Shown piece by piece: positions 11,901 to 26,900 of a stretch of DNA of 64,000 nucleotides. The notes under the pieces were generated by a model. The model did no database searches and was not told where the DNA came from. It saw only the letters and a list, made by a program, of their open reading frames with translations. The DNA comes from Plutella xylostella (lineage: Eukaryota > Arthropoda > Insecta > Lepidoptera > Plutellidae). A program made the translations under genes and the position numbers. Location of the stretch: NCBI RefSeq assembly GCF_932276165.1, contig NC_063987.1, forward strand, positions 2,294,001-2,358,000, given 5' to 3'. Numbering within the stretch: the stretch's first letter is position 1; every line of letters begins with the position of its first letter.

Positions 11901-14900
11901 GATCTTCCTAATCAGCTTGGGCAGTTCCCAGTTCCACCCTGACTTGTGCGAGGGACAGTAGCGTTCCATACACGCTGTCAGCCGCAGCAGAGCCAGCTTC
12001 CTGAGGATGTGGAGCTGGCCGCAGGATAGGGAGGACATCGGGCGGGACACTGGAATGTGACAACGTTGTTATGTTGAGTACCTACGAGTAGTCGAGTATA
12101 TCTGGCAAAGGTAAATGTGATGACGTCATATAAATCATATAGGACGTAGGCTTTACGTAGGTTTTAGAAGAGGATTCTGAGGACTTGTATACCTATTCAA
12201 TACAGTATATTGTTTTTAATAGCCAGATAAATTGTAACTGTATCTGACGAATGAAATGGTTGCTGTCACTGTATTAAGGCGGATATACACTGGTGTAAAG
12301 TAGCATGCAATACATTGCACGCAATTTAAAGAATTCGCATAGTTAAAACGCTCTATTCATGCGCGTAGTGTTCACAACGGTCTTAATACAGAAATTTAGA
12401 CGCAACAGCATTAGAGTTATTCCCCAGATAACTTTTATCTGACCATTGAAAAAGCTGCCTTTATTTGATAATAATAATTTAGAAAAAATGGGTAAATACT
12501 CACAATACGCTTCTGGGTCTTTCTGGTTAATAGTCGGCTGCAAGGTATTATTAGCTTTCGGCCCACCATTGAGTCCACTGGTCCGAAATGAATACCATCT
12601 TTGGATGCTGCTTCTGTAATAAATATATTCACATACGTTACAAGAATAATAATAATAATAATAACATCTTAAAGAAGTATGAAGCCGTTATCACCAGACA
12701 AAAAATTGCTCACTGAACTTTCACGGTTATTAGGGGCCGGCAGAAGTCTTGAATCCTTACAATTTATACATACTATCACTCTTATCTTACGCTAGAAGAA
12801 TCTGTTTTATACGAATAGTACCTATCGGTTCTCTTCGGGAACTTCACTGTTAATGATTCTGCTTTATTTCTACTCACTTCTTAGTCTTCATATCAACGCT
12901 GTCGTCGTCATCATCATTGTCTCCATCATGAGATCTGGATCCGGCAGAGTTGGGGCTGCCTTCCAGTTCAGAGCTCCTCGACGCAGACTTGTCCCTCTTC
13001 AGACTCCTGTCTCGAAACCTGCACGGGAAATACTGAACTGTATTCTTACTCTCATTAGCATCAGACCCTTCCGCATTTGTCATTAACACAGGTAGTAATT
13101 TGTTTCAAAACATCAATACGGCAATAAACACAGTGCAAGAAAGCAGAGAACGGGTGGTCATTAGTGTTTATTAATGTTGTTTTGTTTATTATTTTAAATT
13201 GAACACGTTAATCACCTTCGTGATCCGTTATATTGTAGCTTCAGCATAAACGTTAATAGTTTCTGGTTAATGCTTCGAGAGCCTTGTTATAAGACCATTT
13301 GGGGTACTCTAATAAGAAGTAACTACGCACGTACCGCTCTTGTGTAGCAACACAATCGTGCTAAGGCTCTAATGATACCAATCAATCTTATAACATTGCT
13401 AAATCTCTCTTGCTAAGGCACACGGGACTTAGGAAAGCAATTGCACTAACAATTCGTAACAGTCCTCAGTTTAACTAAGACCTCTTGTAGCATTCGAGAG
13501 ATGAGTCCACCCTTGACAGGTTGGTTAAAGTATCAGTTCATCAGATAAAGAAACATACATAGAATAGAATAGAATAGGTACATATCGTAAAAATATTAAC
13601 GCCTTGCGGGTAAGGCAAAGGCAATAAACATGATTTGCCACTTTGTCAGTGTTATGTTAGTCCTAATGTAACAGAGGGTTGGTCAAATATATTTGCACGG
13701 GCATATCCAAGATTTCAAAACAAAATATGATTATATAGCCATGAACCAATATCTAGTCTGATGGATTAATTGCTGACTGCTTCAATAAGATATTTTCACT
13801 ATTTCCAACATGTTAGTGGGTTTTTCAAGAACTACACAAGGAAGGGTCGGTACCCTACAAACAAGTACTTAAAACATGTAAAGTTCACACACCATCGTGA
13901 CTCGGAAGAACAATACACAAATACAGTTCCCACAATAATTATACCACGGTCCATTTGTGTTAATAAGCGAAAATTTTCTGTTCTGTTGTAAATTTGCATG
14001 GGCCATAACTCTAAAGTGCTGTGCGTATGTTGTCTACTTAGCGACTTTAGTGAGTTGTTGAACGCAATGGGCCATTAAAATAGAGCAGAAAACTGCCAGT
14101 GACTTTTAATATTTTTGAAGATGACCCGAAAGAATAGTACAAATTAATAATACTATTGAAACTAATTGTAAATGAAAATGATAATTTGAAGACTATGTGC
14201 ACGTGAGTGACGGTATGTGATATAGCTTATGACCTAAGTGACATGGTTATGACCGATAGATCGCAAAGCCTCTTTTACAATTTTAGTGTATAAGCTTTAT
14301 ATATAACTAATAAGTATAAAATAATACCTGCGTAAAAAGGTGCAGTAATGTACTTACCTCTGCTTAATCTGTAGTGTAATAGTTTAAGTTTCTATTCGAT
14401 AAAAATATCCCAATTCCCAGGATAAAAATCCTGGGAATATTCTACATTGTGAATACTCTGTAGGTCCCGCAGTAAGCCAAGTTAAATTAGGTGAGCTTAA
14501 TGATGGACGGACCAACTTTTTGCGTTCTAACAACCGCATATAGAGGGTAGGGTCGTTTTTGCGTCGTAATGAGTACACTAGGAGTACGCATTTTTTTGCT
14601 TCTATCATAATAATTCTTATTTGTTAGTAAATTCATCACAATTATACAGTGCGATGCAAAAACAGTACTTATATTTTTTATGTGAAAAAGTCACGCAAAT
14701 CCAAATTATTGTGCGTTAACTTATGGAAATTAAAAAAAAAATCCTTTACGTAGTACACACACAGCTAAGGATATTTTGTATGAAATAATATTGAATTGAA
14801 TTTACGTCCAAATTACGTAATAAATGCCTCTGTCCGCCAACCTGTAGTAGGACACCGCGGTGAACAAGGCCTAAAACCCTTCCTTCATTGAAAGGACACC

Positions 14901-17900
14901 CGTGCAACAGTAGTGGGGGAGTGTTGGGTTGTGATGATGCAATGAAGACTTAATACCACTGATACGTCAGATCCATACAAATGATCAGTCTCTGTTTTGA
15001 CAGGTAAGCAATGGTGCTTTAGTAATATTGTTAACTGTAATGTGCGGTGGTGGTACGGTCAGGAACAGAGAAACCTGACCCTCCTCTCATAGTAACAATG
15101 CTTCTGAGTGGGGTCAGGTTTCTCTGCCGCTTGTACGGTATCCGTTCCCTTACTTCTGTCCCTCCTTGCCCAAATTGAGCGAGCTGGTCCGGATGGCCTG
15201 TCTCCGGTGCACCGTGTGTCCTGGCGACTTCTGTACCTCCTTCAGGACCTCGGGATCTGGCTTCAGCTCTATTGGGGACCGCGGTTCCACGTACAGCTGT
15301 AGAGGAAAAAAATTGCTGATAAAAAAAAAACTATCTACAAAATATATGATTGTGTAATATTCGGGGAATCAACATTTTTGTGTCTATGGCTGAAATTATA
15401 TTTTTTTGTGTAAATGAATGCCTTCCCTAGTGACGCATCAACAATAACGTATACGCGCGCAGACCCAGCAGTCTGTGTGTGGCTAATCCTTTCACCAAGG
15501 TGGCAAACCCTAATCTAGTCTTTGACACGAACAGGCTAAGAAAAAATCTAACATCTAACTGACTGAAGAACATAAAATCAAGCCACAAAATATTTACCTC
15601 AGTATTATGATGAGTATTATGATCCCTATAATAATTGTGTCTCCAGCTGGCCGGCTGACACTCCGAGTCACTCAACGCACTCGAATCCTCATTCTTGATC
15701 CCCCTATGAAAAATCTTCTTCGCGCGACCCAACTTCGACTTAGAACTTTTATTGCTCGATCCCATGCTGCCATCTGAGGCGTAGCTCGAACTGTCATCAC
15801 CGAACGGTGGGTTCAAAACAAATGACTGCTCCAACGCTCCAATAGGAGACGGAGGCAGTACTGTCATGGGAGACGGCGGTTGCGTCCGAATAGCCGGAGC
15901 GTGCAGCGGCGAAGACCCGAAATCCGGGAACGGGAAAGCTGTAGGCGTAGTAGGCGTCATGTCTATGTAACTCAGATCTGGATATTTGTCTTGAGACACG
16001 TCGAGAAAGTGGGGAGAGGAGACGATGACTTCGGTCCGATTCTGCCGTTTTCTTCTCCTCGTCTTGAGTGACTCGACGCGTCGAAGAAGGGCTTTGGCGC
16101 CGTCCCGGAGTCTCTCCGATCCGGTTCTGCGGAAGCGGCCGCCGGAGTCCTCGTCATCCTCCTTGTCACTCGGCAGCTGGATCACTGGCTGGCCAGGTAC
16201 TGTTAGCCTGCAAAGAAAAGTAAAGCACATTTAAAATTAGAAAGAAGGGAAACAAGGTTACATTGTAAGCTATATTTTTACGTTTTAGCGTGCTAAAAAA
16301 AAAACTGCTGTAAACCTTAGAGCTAAAGCCAAATTTACTTTCAATTTTATTATTAGCACTAACTTAGTGCTTAGTTTCCTGTTTCATTTCTATACTAACT
16401 TTGTAATTAATTAGCAACCTAGTTAGCGCTATAAACTTTTAATGATCGCCGTAACTAATAAATTCATTAATTTCGTACCCTCTGTTTTATGAAAACAGTC
16501 CATTCTAATTAGAATATAGGTAGGTAATGTTATAGTGATTTATGGGCTGTTAAAATAAGGATACCAACAAAACTTCTCTTTCAACAGTCATCGTTACACA
16601 CACTATTCTAATATAGTAAAATAACAATAGATAGCCATGAACTACCAACATTTAGTATCAGCATAAATCAAGTTAGCTGGTACCTTTATGAGTTAGAAAT
16701 TCGTCCATTGATCTTTTTTTTATCTGTTGCCGAAACGACCTTCGGTGCCTAAAACTCTCTCCGCACAATAGCTGTAATTATGATTGCATTACTATTTGTT
16801 CTACTTCGTATTAAAGGTACTAAAGCCCTTCACCTATCACGCTTCCATTTCGGATTGCAAAACGAAACGATAGTTAGAGTAATGACTAAGAATAAGAATA
16901 GATCCAGAAAGAGCATAGGTACATTGAAATTAAGTACATTGCAATATTAAAAACACCAGGAAATTTCATATTTGACAGTAAGTTTTAGGCGCTTATGTAA
17001 TTTGCTCGCATTTAAATCCAATTGCCATGCTATTGGCATCTATAAAATTTGGTAGACTTCGGGCCCTGGTGTACTTTAAAAAACTCGCTGCATTACACGA
17101 TACGTGGCAGCGTTGGCTAAAAATATCTGTTTTGCAAATGCCTACTTTCCAAGATTACACCAATCTAGGTACTAAAAAACATAAACCAATCAAATTCTAG
17201 ACATTTTGCGAAGCATTTCAAACGGCTCTTCTGTAGTATTTCAAACCTTCTAAGAGTAATGGGCAATAATGAGCCTTGTCTCTTATGTGTCTTGTCTTAC
17301 TTTTGTTAGGGCCCCACTGACACACTTGTAGGTCGACAAAGGTTTTTCGAGAGAAAATGTGTGAAAGTCCAATTACGGTTTCGAACCGACTCTAATCATG
17401 GTTATTTGAAATGGAGAGGCCCTAGCCTATTATAGAGATAATAATGTTAGCCACATAGACACTTACCTACTTGATATTCAAATTAGATAATAATATACTT
17501 ATGTAAATGAAGTCATAAACGCCTAACCTTATTATTTACTAAACAACGTTTCTGCTTTCCAATCCGTTTTCATATTTAGACTCCTCACTCCTGCCCATTC
17601 ATTTATCAAAATATCTCAATATTTTTTTGTCTAACAAGTTTTTGTCATTTTAACACGAAATAACTTATTCACAAAACTCATTTTGTTCTGAAATTGAAAG
17701 ATATGTGTGACCTTTTTACATAACTATACTGCAAATTGTAAAAAAGCAATAGAAAAAACTTCTATTAATTATTTATTATCCCAATTTAATTTGAAAACAT
17801 ACTTACTAAGTTTCACTTACTAATGCACTCAACGAGGACGCCATAAATAATTTATCTGCAAAGTGCACTACAATTCCAGCAATGAAGTTATGAACTAATT

Positions 17901-20900
17901 CCAGATGGAAACATTATGCAGACGTCTGCGTCTAATCTACTCCAATTAGTGTTTGTGTGGGAGCACTGAGAACTGGGGAAACCTATTAGATGTACGTAAC
18001 TTGCAAACAATGGAACCGTATCTTTGTATATTATGTATGCAGTTGCTATTGCATGCGAAGTTTACACAGTCTATTTGTGTAAATGCCATGCGTCCGAAAT
18101 ACTTGACCTTTTGATCTACTGGTCAAAATTAACACAAGTTTCCGTAGAAGTAGGTATTATACCAGAAATAGGTTTGTTTCGATCCTACATAGAAAGTTGA
18201 ATATCCTCCTACAGTGGAATTGAAAATAAGGGTTCTAAAAAAATAAAATTAAAGTACAAAGCTGGTATGAAAATTCTAAGTCCTGGATGATTTACCTACC
18301 TGATTACTATGCAGACAAAAAAAAAATAGTAATACAAACTGAACACCTGAGGTCTTTAAAGACGTGCAATCACATTACAAGACAGGATCATAGAGACGAA
18401 TAAATTTATAAATTTAAATGAACAATAAAATTGAACCAATAAATAATTTATTGCTAGCCGATACTGAGCAAAGAATGAATATCTGTAAAGTCCTTAAGTT
18501 GTACTTCATAAGAGTAAAATTATACTTGTGTCTACTAGCACTTTATGAATGTTAAACAGCACGTTTAACACGCGTGGTCATGAAATTCACAATTTTGATG
18601 CGGGTGTTGGCTACAATGTTAAATTGTATTAGCTGTATAATGGCTGTGATCTTTGCATGGACATGGTGGCAAGGTTATAGCGTCATACCTTCGAGTTTTA
18701 GTATTACTGAATAAAATACCTCAAATGCTATAATACTCGTATCATATCTAACCTCAACAATCAATTTTGAAAAATGTGTTTAATTAATTTTTCATTTACC
18801 TACCTATTTTCAACATTGTGCTTGATTTCTCTGCGAAATCCAAGTTAAAAGTTAAGTTTCATGCCTTCACTTCAACATAATTTACAGATGAATTCGGCTA
18901 GCCCGTTAACACTGTATTAATAAATTGTGTAACAATGCCGTCACTCAACTCACTCTGGCACATGATAATGAGGCAACCCATACAGTAGAAGACTCGCTCA
19001 GCGTGTTTTTTTTTCCTTTTTTGGTTCCTAATACCATTATCAAAGAGTCCATTATGTAGCGAAAAAGTTGCTGTTACACGTAGGTCGCGTTGATTGTACC
19101 CAAAGGGCTATCCGTACAAATAAAATTGGTTTCAGATTATGTTTAGTGATTATTATACAACTGATTGAAATGTCTGATACAATGGATGCCCAACTTTCTT
19201 TCCGTTAGTTCGCTCAAAACTATTGTAATAACTCTATTATGCCATCTCATATCTGAAGTTACGAATTCGCCGCGATATAAAATTAAAAACATAAAAAGTT
19301 ACCTAATAAGAAACACTCATTAAAATTAAAAACATAAAAAGTTACCTAATAAGAAACACCCATTCACACATTTGGCTTAGCAACATTATTTAACTTATAA
19401 CTGATACCTGCATAAATATTCAATTCAATTTTGAAGCTGCGTTTGTTGGCACAGGAACAGGAACCAAGCTACCTACTGTTTCTATGAAGGTATTCAAAAG
19501 GGGTTCCGCTCATCTCGCATAATCTTTATTGACCAAAACTCATTTCGCATAACTCGTATGGTCTAAACTTTTTTGGCCGAACCATCACTTTGCCAAGACT
19601 TATGTGGCATAAGGCTCGTTTCGTCTAAAACTCTTTAGGCACAATCTTTAAACACCTAAGTTTCGTTTGCTCAAATTTATGTTCGTCTATACCTATGTAT
19701 AATCTTGTTTCTCGTAATGTTATCTTAATAAATAATTTATTAAGTATATAGTAAATGTACAAATTGTGCTATTTTTCTCCTACATCCCGAAAATCACGAT
19801 ATTGTATGATCAAAAAAATCGAAAGTTAACGACCAATATAATTATTACAAATCCCATGAGATCGAAACCTAAAAATAGGTGCGACGACGAGCAAAGCGAG
19901 GAGGAGCGTGTTAGGTGCACATGTTCATCAAAACCTAAGCGGAGCGCAGCGAAGCGGAGCGGAGCGTTTTCCAAACAGCGGAAACAATACAAAGCACCAG
20001 TTTGCGCTATGTAGGGAGACGCTCCGTCAAAGTTAAAGGCAAACGAATACTATTACTTTGTATAAACCTAATAAACCTATGCCATAGCATTATTAGGCTA
20101 TTCAAGATTTGGCCATACCATTATTAGGCTAAACAATGTTATGCGAAATAACTTTTTACTAAACGAGATTTATGCCATACGATTTTCGGCGTAACGAGAC
20201 TTTGACCAAACGTTACTATGCAATACGAGATTAGGCAAATAAATCTTATGCCAAAAAAGGTAGAACCATTCAAAAGACATCACCTTTTACATTCTGATTG
20301 AATTATTGATAAACCAAAAGACTATGTCAGATGCAAGATTATTCTAAACCGCTTACTACCAAAATGCCCAGAGGTGTCGATTCCTCGCTTCGAAACGCTT
20401 GTTACCAATCGCTTTGTATGTTTGTTTTACTATTATTAATGCTTTTAAAGTCTTAACTATTGACGCCGTTAAGATAACGTTGGTATAATGGATTTTATGA
20501 GCAATGTCTGTCATTTGAGATGTTTATCGGTGATAGGAGATGGGTTAATGGCGTGCCGGGTTGTGGCGTAAGTGTTTAGTTTTGTTGAAGAATTTATGTA
20601 CACTGTCTTTTCCTTATATTCCAGACAGTCAGTAGGTAATGTGTAAAATAATATAGAACTTAAAAATGATAACTAGCAGTAGCAGATTTTTGTGTTGTGC
20701 ATAGAACTGCAGTAGCTTATTTGTTATACGAGTAAGTATAATAGATAGATAGATAGAATATTCTTTATTTGCACACACACATAAAATAAACTTACAAAAC
20801 TTAAACTAACACATATGTACAAAAATGGCGGCCTTATCGCAATATATGTATAATATTAAAATGCATGATGGTGAGAAATTCAGATGTGAACAAAATTATG

Positions 20901-23900
20901 TAAGTATTAAAATTTCGTTTACAATCAACATGACTTCTTTTTATGTTTTTTTTTTTAACTTGTAGTTATAGAGTTTACCGTAAGTACCCACTGAAGGAAG
21001 GAAATGGGCACACTTGGTGCCAAAAAAAGGGATAGATAGATCTCCAAATCTTTCCTTTCGTTCAATTTATACAAAAACCATACCACCATCAAAACTTACA
21101 CCACCCCTCTTTTTCGGTAGGTAGCTCAAGCACTATCAACACAAATGCTTGTCCCACTGGAGTTCGCAAACTTCGAGCTCACTTTGTAGAGGCTCAGCAA
21201 ACTAATTAGGCAAAGTTGCCACTGCATTTGTAATGTGTACTAAACCCTTGGCTCTTGCAACTTTGTCAAACTGAGCTACGAGTATCTAATCTACTGAATA
21301 TCTGAGTAGTTTGACCCGATGGGTATTTTGTCAAGGAGGCTTGATATTTGGGAGTAACGAATATTTGAGAAGTTAGTTATATTGCCTCGGTATGTATGTT
21401 AAATGGACTTCTCATTCCGATTTTCGAGTATAGGTACCACTATTTAAGTCACAAATTTAAAAATATTCAGTAGTAAAAAAAATGCAAGACGTTGAAAGAG
21501 CGGGGTATAAGACACTACTAGGACAAGGGCCCTCGCAATTTTTTTCATTATTTGTTTGTAATTATAAATATTTTTTGATTCTGATTTTAGATTTTTTGGA
21601 AAAACGGAAAAAGAATTTCATTAAAAATAATGTTTGGTAGCTTTGATCCTGAAACACATTAAAATTATGTACTAAATCAACAGAAGAAAGCACAAAGATA
21701 TAATCCCGCCTTGCAATACACACTTCAAAACTTACAACACCCCTTCGGTGAGGGGTTAAACACGAAACACCGAGTTACAACTCCTTTGTATCCCGTCGCC
21801 AGCATGCGAAAGGGGACCCTCAAAGCCTTACGTGTGGAAACTGAAATGGTTTCCAACAAACGTATCCAATGTACAGAGAATTTCCTTTGCATTTAGGAAC
21901 GTACAATAATTATTTCAAAGGCCATAGGTGTACGTCTTACTCGTGGCTACGTCACGTCATAATCATTATGATGTAAGTTCAAGGTACAAGCCATTGTTTG
22001 GTGTATTCAAGGGCGTTACACTCAAGATAATATAATAGCTGTATACAATTGTATGAAGTCCTTGGGTTTGGTAAATTATATTGTGTTGCTTGGACCAAGC
22101 TTAAGGTATCGGTAAAGATACATACCTACCTACAACCTCATCTAAAAATTATGAAAATATTCCAGAAAAATCCAATAAGTTCTTTTAAATTCATTAAAAT
22201 ACCAGACTTCATACTAAAAATCTAGATTGGCACAAAAAATATCACGATTTTTTTCACGGATACAGGGACATTATTATAAAATGGGGCTTTGTATGAAGTT
22301 AGCCGGTAGGTAGGTACAGAGTAAATATATTTTTGGGATAATAACGAGAGAAAATTATAATGCGATTATAATTTTCTTTGTTCGGTGCCTAAATACATAC
22401 TTCCGAACGTTTGTTCTTTGTGAATCATTGTTATGTTGTGGTTAAAATAATTATAATAATTGAGATCCGGACTTTTTAGTAAAAGATAATTTTGTGACAC
22501 GACTCATTTCTTTGTTGAATAAATCAAAAGGAATTAACAACATTGTGAGCATTATTAAAATGTAAAAATAGCCTACATAGTCTACAAGGTCACTTACTAT
22601 CCAAGTCAATGTAAAATTTCATCAACAATAGTTTAGCCATTTTCATGTGTAACAAACATCCAACCATATTTTGAAATTTTCACGTTTAGAATACATTCAC
22701 GAACAATGAAAAAGTTTCAGTTAGGTACATATGGAACATCAATGACAAATGGAAATTTTTCTTTACTCGTGAGTGTAATATCAGTAGCATTCTATAGTAC
22801 TAGTCCACCAACCCGCACTAGGCCAGTGTGGTGTACTAGCCCTAAAACCCTTCCTTCATTAAGTGATGGTTCGTGATGATGATTCTACAGTACTTACAAG
22901 TCCGGTTCTACGTCGGTGTACCGTCCGTCCGCGTCCACCAGCCCCACTCGGATCGTGGGCAGCGTCTCATCTTCATCATCCTCGACCTCTCCTCTCGCCT
23001 CTCTGGCTTCCCGTTCCGCTATTGCTCTGGCTGCTATCACCTGTTGATTAAACAACTTGGTTTATTAAACAGAGCATTGCATTTGTTGATAGAAAATGGA
23101 TTTGCGAGAGTTGCATAGGAAAAGCTTGGTTGAGCGTCAAAAGTTCGCAAAAGTTTTACTCTTGTACTCTTAGAAGTTGTAAAATTATAGGTAATTGAGA
23201 AATCCTTGATATGGATGGCACCTGCATATATTATCTAGATTTAGAGCATCTAGATATGTGAATAGTGAACCAGCGTGGTGGGAAATAGTCCAAGTTTAGG
23301 AAGGCAGTTTAAACCTTGGGGATATGCAGAAAGGTTCCACTCGAGAGAGCCACGTGCAGGTACCTATACACTACACCCTCACAGATAATAGAATAGACAC
23401 TTGCAGTCGGCTGGTGGTCATCTGAGTTGTTCTGTTGAAGAAACAAGTGCTCATCACAAACCTGCAGTCGGCGCTGCGCTTGCGGCGTGATCTCGACGAC
23501 GCGCGACCAGCGGCGCGACTTCCTCTCGTACTGCCACTTGTCGCTCAGCGCGCACTGGTCGTCGTCTGAGTCGTTCTGTTGAAGAAAAAGAGCTTGTTAC
23601 TGTAAGAAGTCTTAACTTAACGATAGAGGAACAAGATGATGTGGCACATACAGAAATAAAGCTAAAAAGTGTCCGCATTTCAGACAATTTTCAGACGTTT
23701 CTTTTGCACGGACACTCCTCCTATTATTAAAAAATACAAGATGATGTGTGACTTTTCGAGTTGTACTCACAACACATCCTACCAACCCCTGTGTGTGTGA
23801 GAGCCTTTGAGGGGATATGCATAATTAATGTTGTAGAGGATGATGTAAGACTATAATTTTGTTAGGTTCGAAAGAGTATCCTAGAGATCCATCATTTTGT

Positions 23901-26900
23901 TTATTTACGTCGGATGCGCACGGGTCATTGAGTGATGATAATCTGACTGACTGGAGAAACCTTCCATCATGGTCGAAACTCTTGCATACTTAGATATTAA
24001 TATAAGAACCACCCTAAGGATAAAGAGATACATTAAATTTTATTTTCGTGCTCACATCTGCAAACAACAAAGTAGGTTCCTATTTGACTGCAGTCGCTAC
24101 AACTAACATTCAACATGATAGTTGGTAACATTGATCGTTACATTTACGCGGTACTAAACACACGAGTTTCAAGGACATATTGTAATAAAATCTAAATAAA
24201 ACTGATGTAAGTACCACCTTCCAACATGGAGAAGATAATATCAAATGACATTGGCTTAAATGTGAAAGGACACTGGAAATAGTTGTCCGTTCTCAAGACT
24301 CTCTTTACATTTTACGACACTGCAGCACATAAAGGAAAACATTATGTAAAGCCACAAGCCAAGGAGGACGCTTTTCTTGAAAAATATAAAAGATACTGAT
24401 GCCTTGTTGACAATGCCGATACATTAGCCCGCTTTTTTAATAATATTGTTGTTACCAAGAAAAGCTTTCTCGGTTTCAATAAAAATATAAATTTCGTTAA
24501 GTCGAGTGATAGTGACAGAATATAATGGCATTTACATTTTTCAAAAGGAAATGTTGTGTAGGTATTTATTTATAACATTACATCATGTCGGTGGTGCGAT
24601 ATTAACAAAGTTCTCACCAATAAAATCAAAAACACTTTTTGATTTATTGAGAAAAACATACAAATCAAATTCACAATTAATCAGAACTGTTTTGGGTAAG
24701 TAGGTATTTCTGCTTATTTTTTTTCTTTGCTTCTCAACACAGCATGGAATTCCAATTTCCTTTTGTGTAGATTCTTAAAACTTATTCGAATGATTGGTGA
24801 TGAACGAATATTTCGCTTTACTTAGCTCAGAGCTTGAGGCATGGTCAGCATCATATAAAGTTTTACACTTTTTAATTTTTAAAACTAACAATCGTTTGAA
24901 AGAATTAAAGTGAGTTTGAAAAGGTACCTACAAAAGTGTAAAGTTGCTTATGAGCCTGACTGTACCTAAGTTTGAATCCCAATCAAAATTGCAAGGTCAT
25001 CGCGGCCTCCTTTGTAATTAATAATTGGTTTAACCTCTTCTCCTTCGTTATGGAACGTCATGCTTCAATCATTGAGCTGATGTGGCCTTGTACTGTTCGG
25101 GACGGGATCAGTGCTAAGATGACGACTTACAGGTCGTAATATTAACTAAGTAGTAGATACCTATATGATGTGATGCTTATAACGTACTCACGAAGTTAAG
25201 TGAGGTCATGGCGTTCTTGAAAAGTTTTTCAGGTGATAATGATTTAACGTTTTTAAAGCAAAAGTTTGAGACTATGTGTTATGTTTGTACGTTTCACACA
25301 AAAACAACTTAACAAACTTTTATAAAAAATATTATATTTTCATTTTATAATATGAAATTAACACCACATCTAGTGGAGAGGTAAACGGTAGACGGGAGAA
25401 TGAACGGCCATTAGGAAAAATAGGAAAACGTCTAGACGATTTTCATTGATTCTTTTTGTTCTGTAACCACAGCACCCACACGTACAACGTAAAACAATGT
25501 TTTGTTTTTCTTGTAACTACACCCACCTAATTTGTCTTCTCTGGGTTCAATGGCCTGCAATTCATCGGCAAAAAATAAACAATTCAAAATACTCCTCACT
25601 TCTGCAGTAACTTCCTACGGTTGAACAATTTTAGTAATTTTTGCCCCGTCATACTGTACACTAAAGTACACTTCTGATCAAGAGTGATATTAGTAATGTT
25701 TATATAGTTTATACCCGTAAATAATGCGTTTAGATTTACTTGTCAAGGGTAAAATAAAAACTTTATATTGGTCAGGCATATTGTAACAATAAAATCATTA
25801 GGTAGTAAATAGGTTATTCAGTCTGGTTTGAACTCTTGCATAAATGTTGGTTCACAACGGTAAAGATGACGTTATTCGTATAATTTTGGCATATCGAATG
25901 TTAAATGACAATTTCTCCATTGTCGGTTATCTTACCAACCAGGGACCGTTCATCAATTATACGTCATCTCCATATAAAATTCTTGACAGATGTGTCAAAA
26001 GTCAACCATACCTGGTTATGTTCTAACCGACAATGGAGAAATTGACACTAAAGTTAAAATGAGTACGTGAAGCAGTACTGAGGTAAGATAGCATTAGTAC
26101 CAGCTAGCACTTTTGTATGCATCAGTACTTTGATGAGCAAAGTATTCAGCGCGATATGATCTCATACGTTTCTTCTCGTCATCCTTATAAACGACGTAGA
26201 TATTCAATAATAAAAGCTCGCTAAGTGAATAAATTCAATATAGTACTATCAAATGGCTAGTTAACCAACTAGTATGGAGCATGACGGCACTAAAGTGACC
26301 ATTATTGGGATAAATACATGTTGACAGGTTAATCATTCATCACAATGAGTATTTTTAAGATTTATAAGTTGTATTATCTGTTTTTTGACTTTCATTTTTG
26401 ATTCTAATAGAATACCTGTATGAACGGTTTCCTTCGAATTCGTGGAAGCATAAGTCGTTAATTTTTTAGAATTGATTTCTTGACATTATAACCGCCGTTT
26501 TTTGTATTTGCTTACGAAGGTAGTAATTTTGACAGGTTATGTCAGTCAAAAAACTCTTCACAGTAAGCAAATAAGCAAATCCATCACTGAATAGGGTACT
26601 TATAGAAAACGTCTTTATAGACTATAAACTAGCTGTTCCTGTTGCGAGATTCGCTTCGCTTTAAAATAATCCCGTGGGAATTACGGGATAAAAAGTAGCT
26701 TATGTGTTAATTCGGGGTGTCGGCTAACTCAATTTCATTAAATCGATTAAATTTTCAGTCAAATTAGGTATCTAATTTGGTACCTAAAATTAAGATGATA
26801 TAAGCTCTTGTAGTTCGCATAAGTGGATGAAATCAAGATTATGTCAGAGAAAAGCCCACATGATATCTTCCATGACTTTATGATCTTTAGAGCATATTAT

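Larger units (their letters stand above)
16208..22897. other. cv-c intron 5 (6.7 kb)
   Basis: Mostly unique AT-rich DNA. Recognisable parts are a 44-bp tandem duplication (19278-19364), the unusual element at 19505-20265, a LINE tail near 20745-20830, repeats with CACCCCTCTTTTTC near 21060-21130 and 21710-21760, and a palindrome at 22349-22377. No coding exon recognised. Confidence 0.6.

Noticed and set aside
15880..16234. Open frames on both strands inside cv-c exon 6
   Set aside because: GC-rich coding sequence gives long shadow frames; only one frame joins exons 5 and 7.
22863..23118. Plus-strand open frames over exon 5
   Set aside because: They are antisense to cv-c exon 5, which has proper splice sites and phase on the minus strand.
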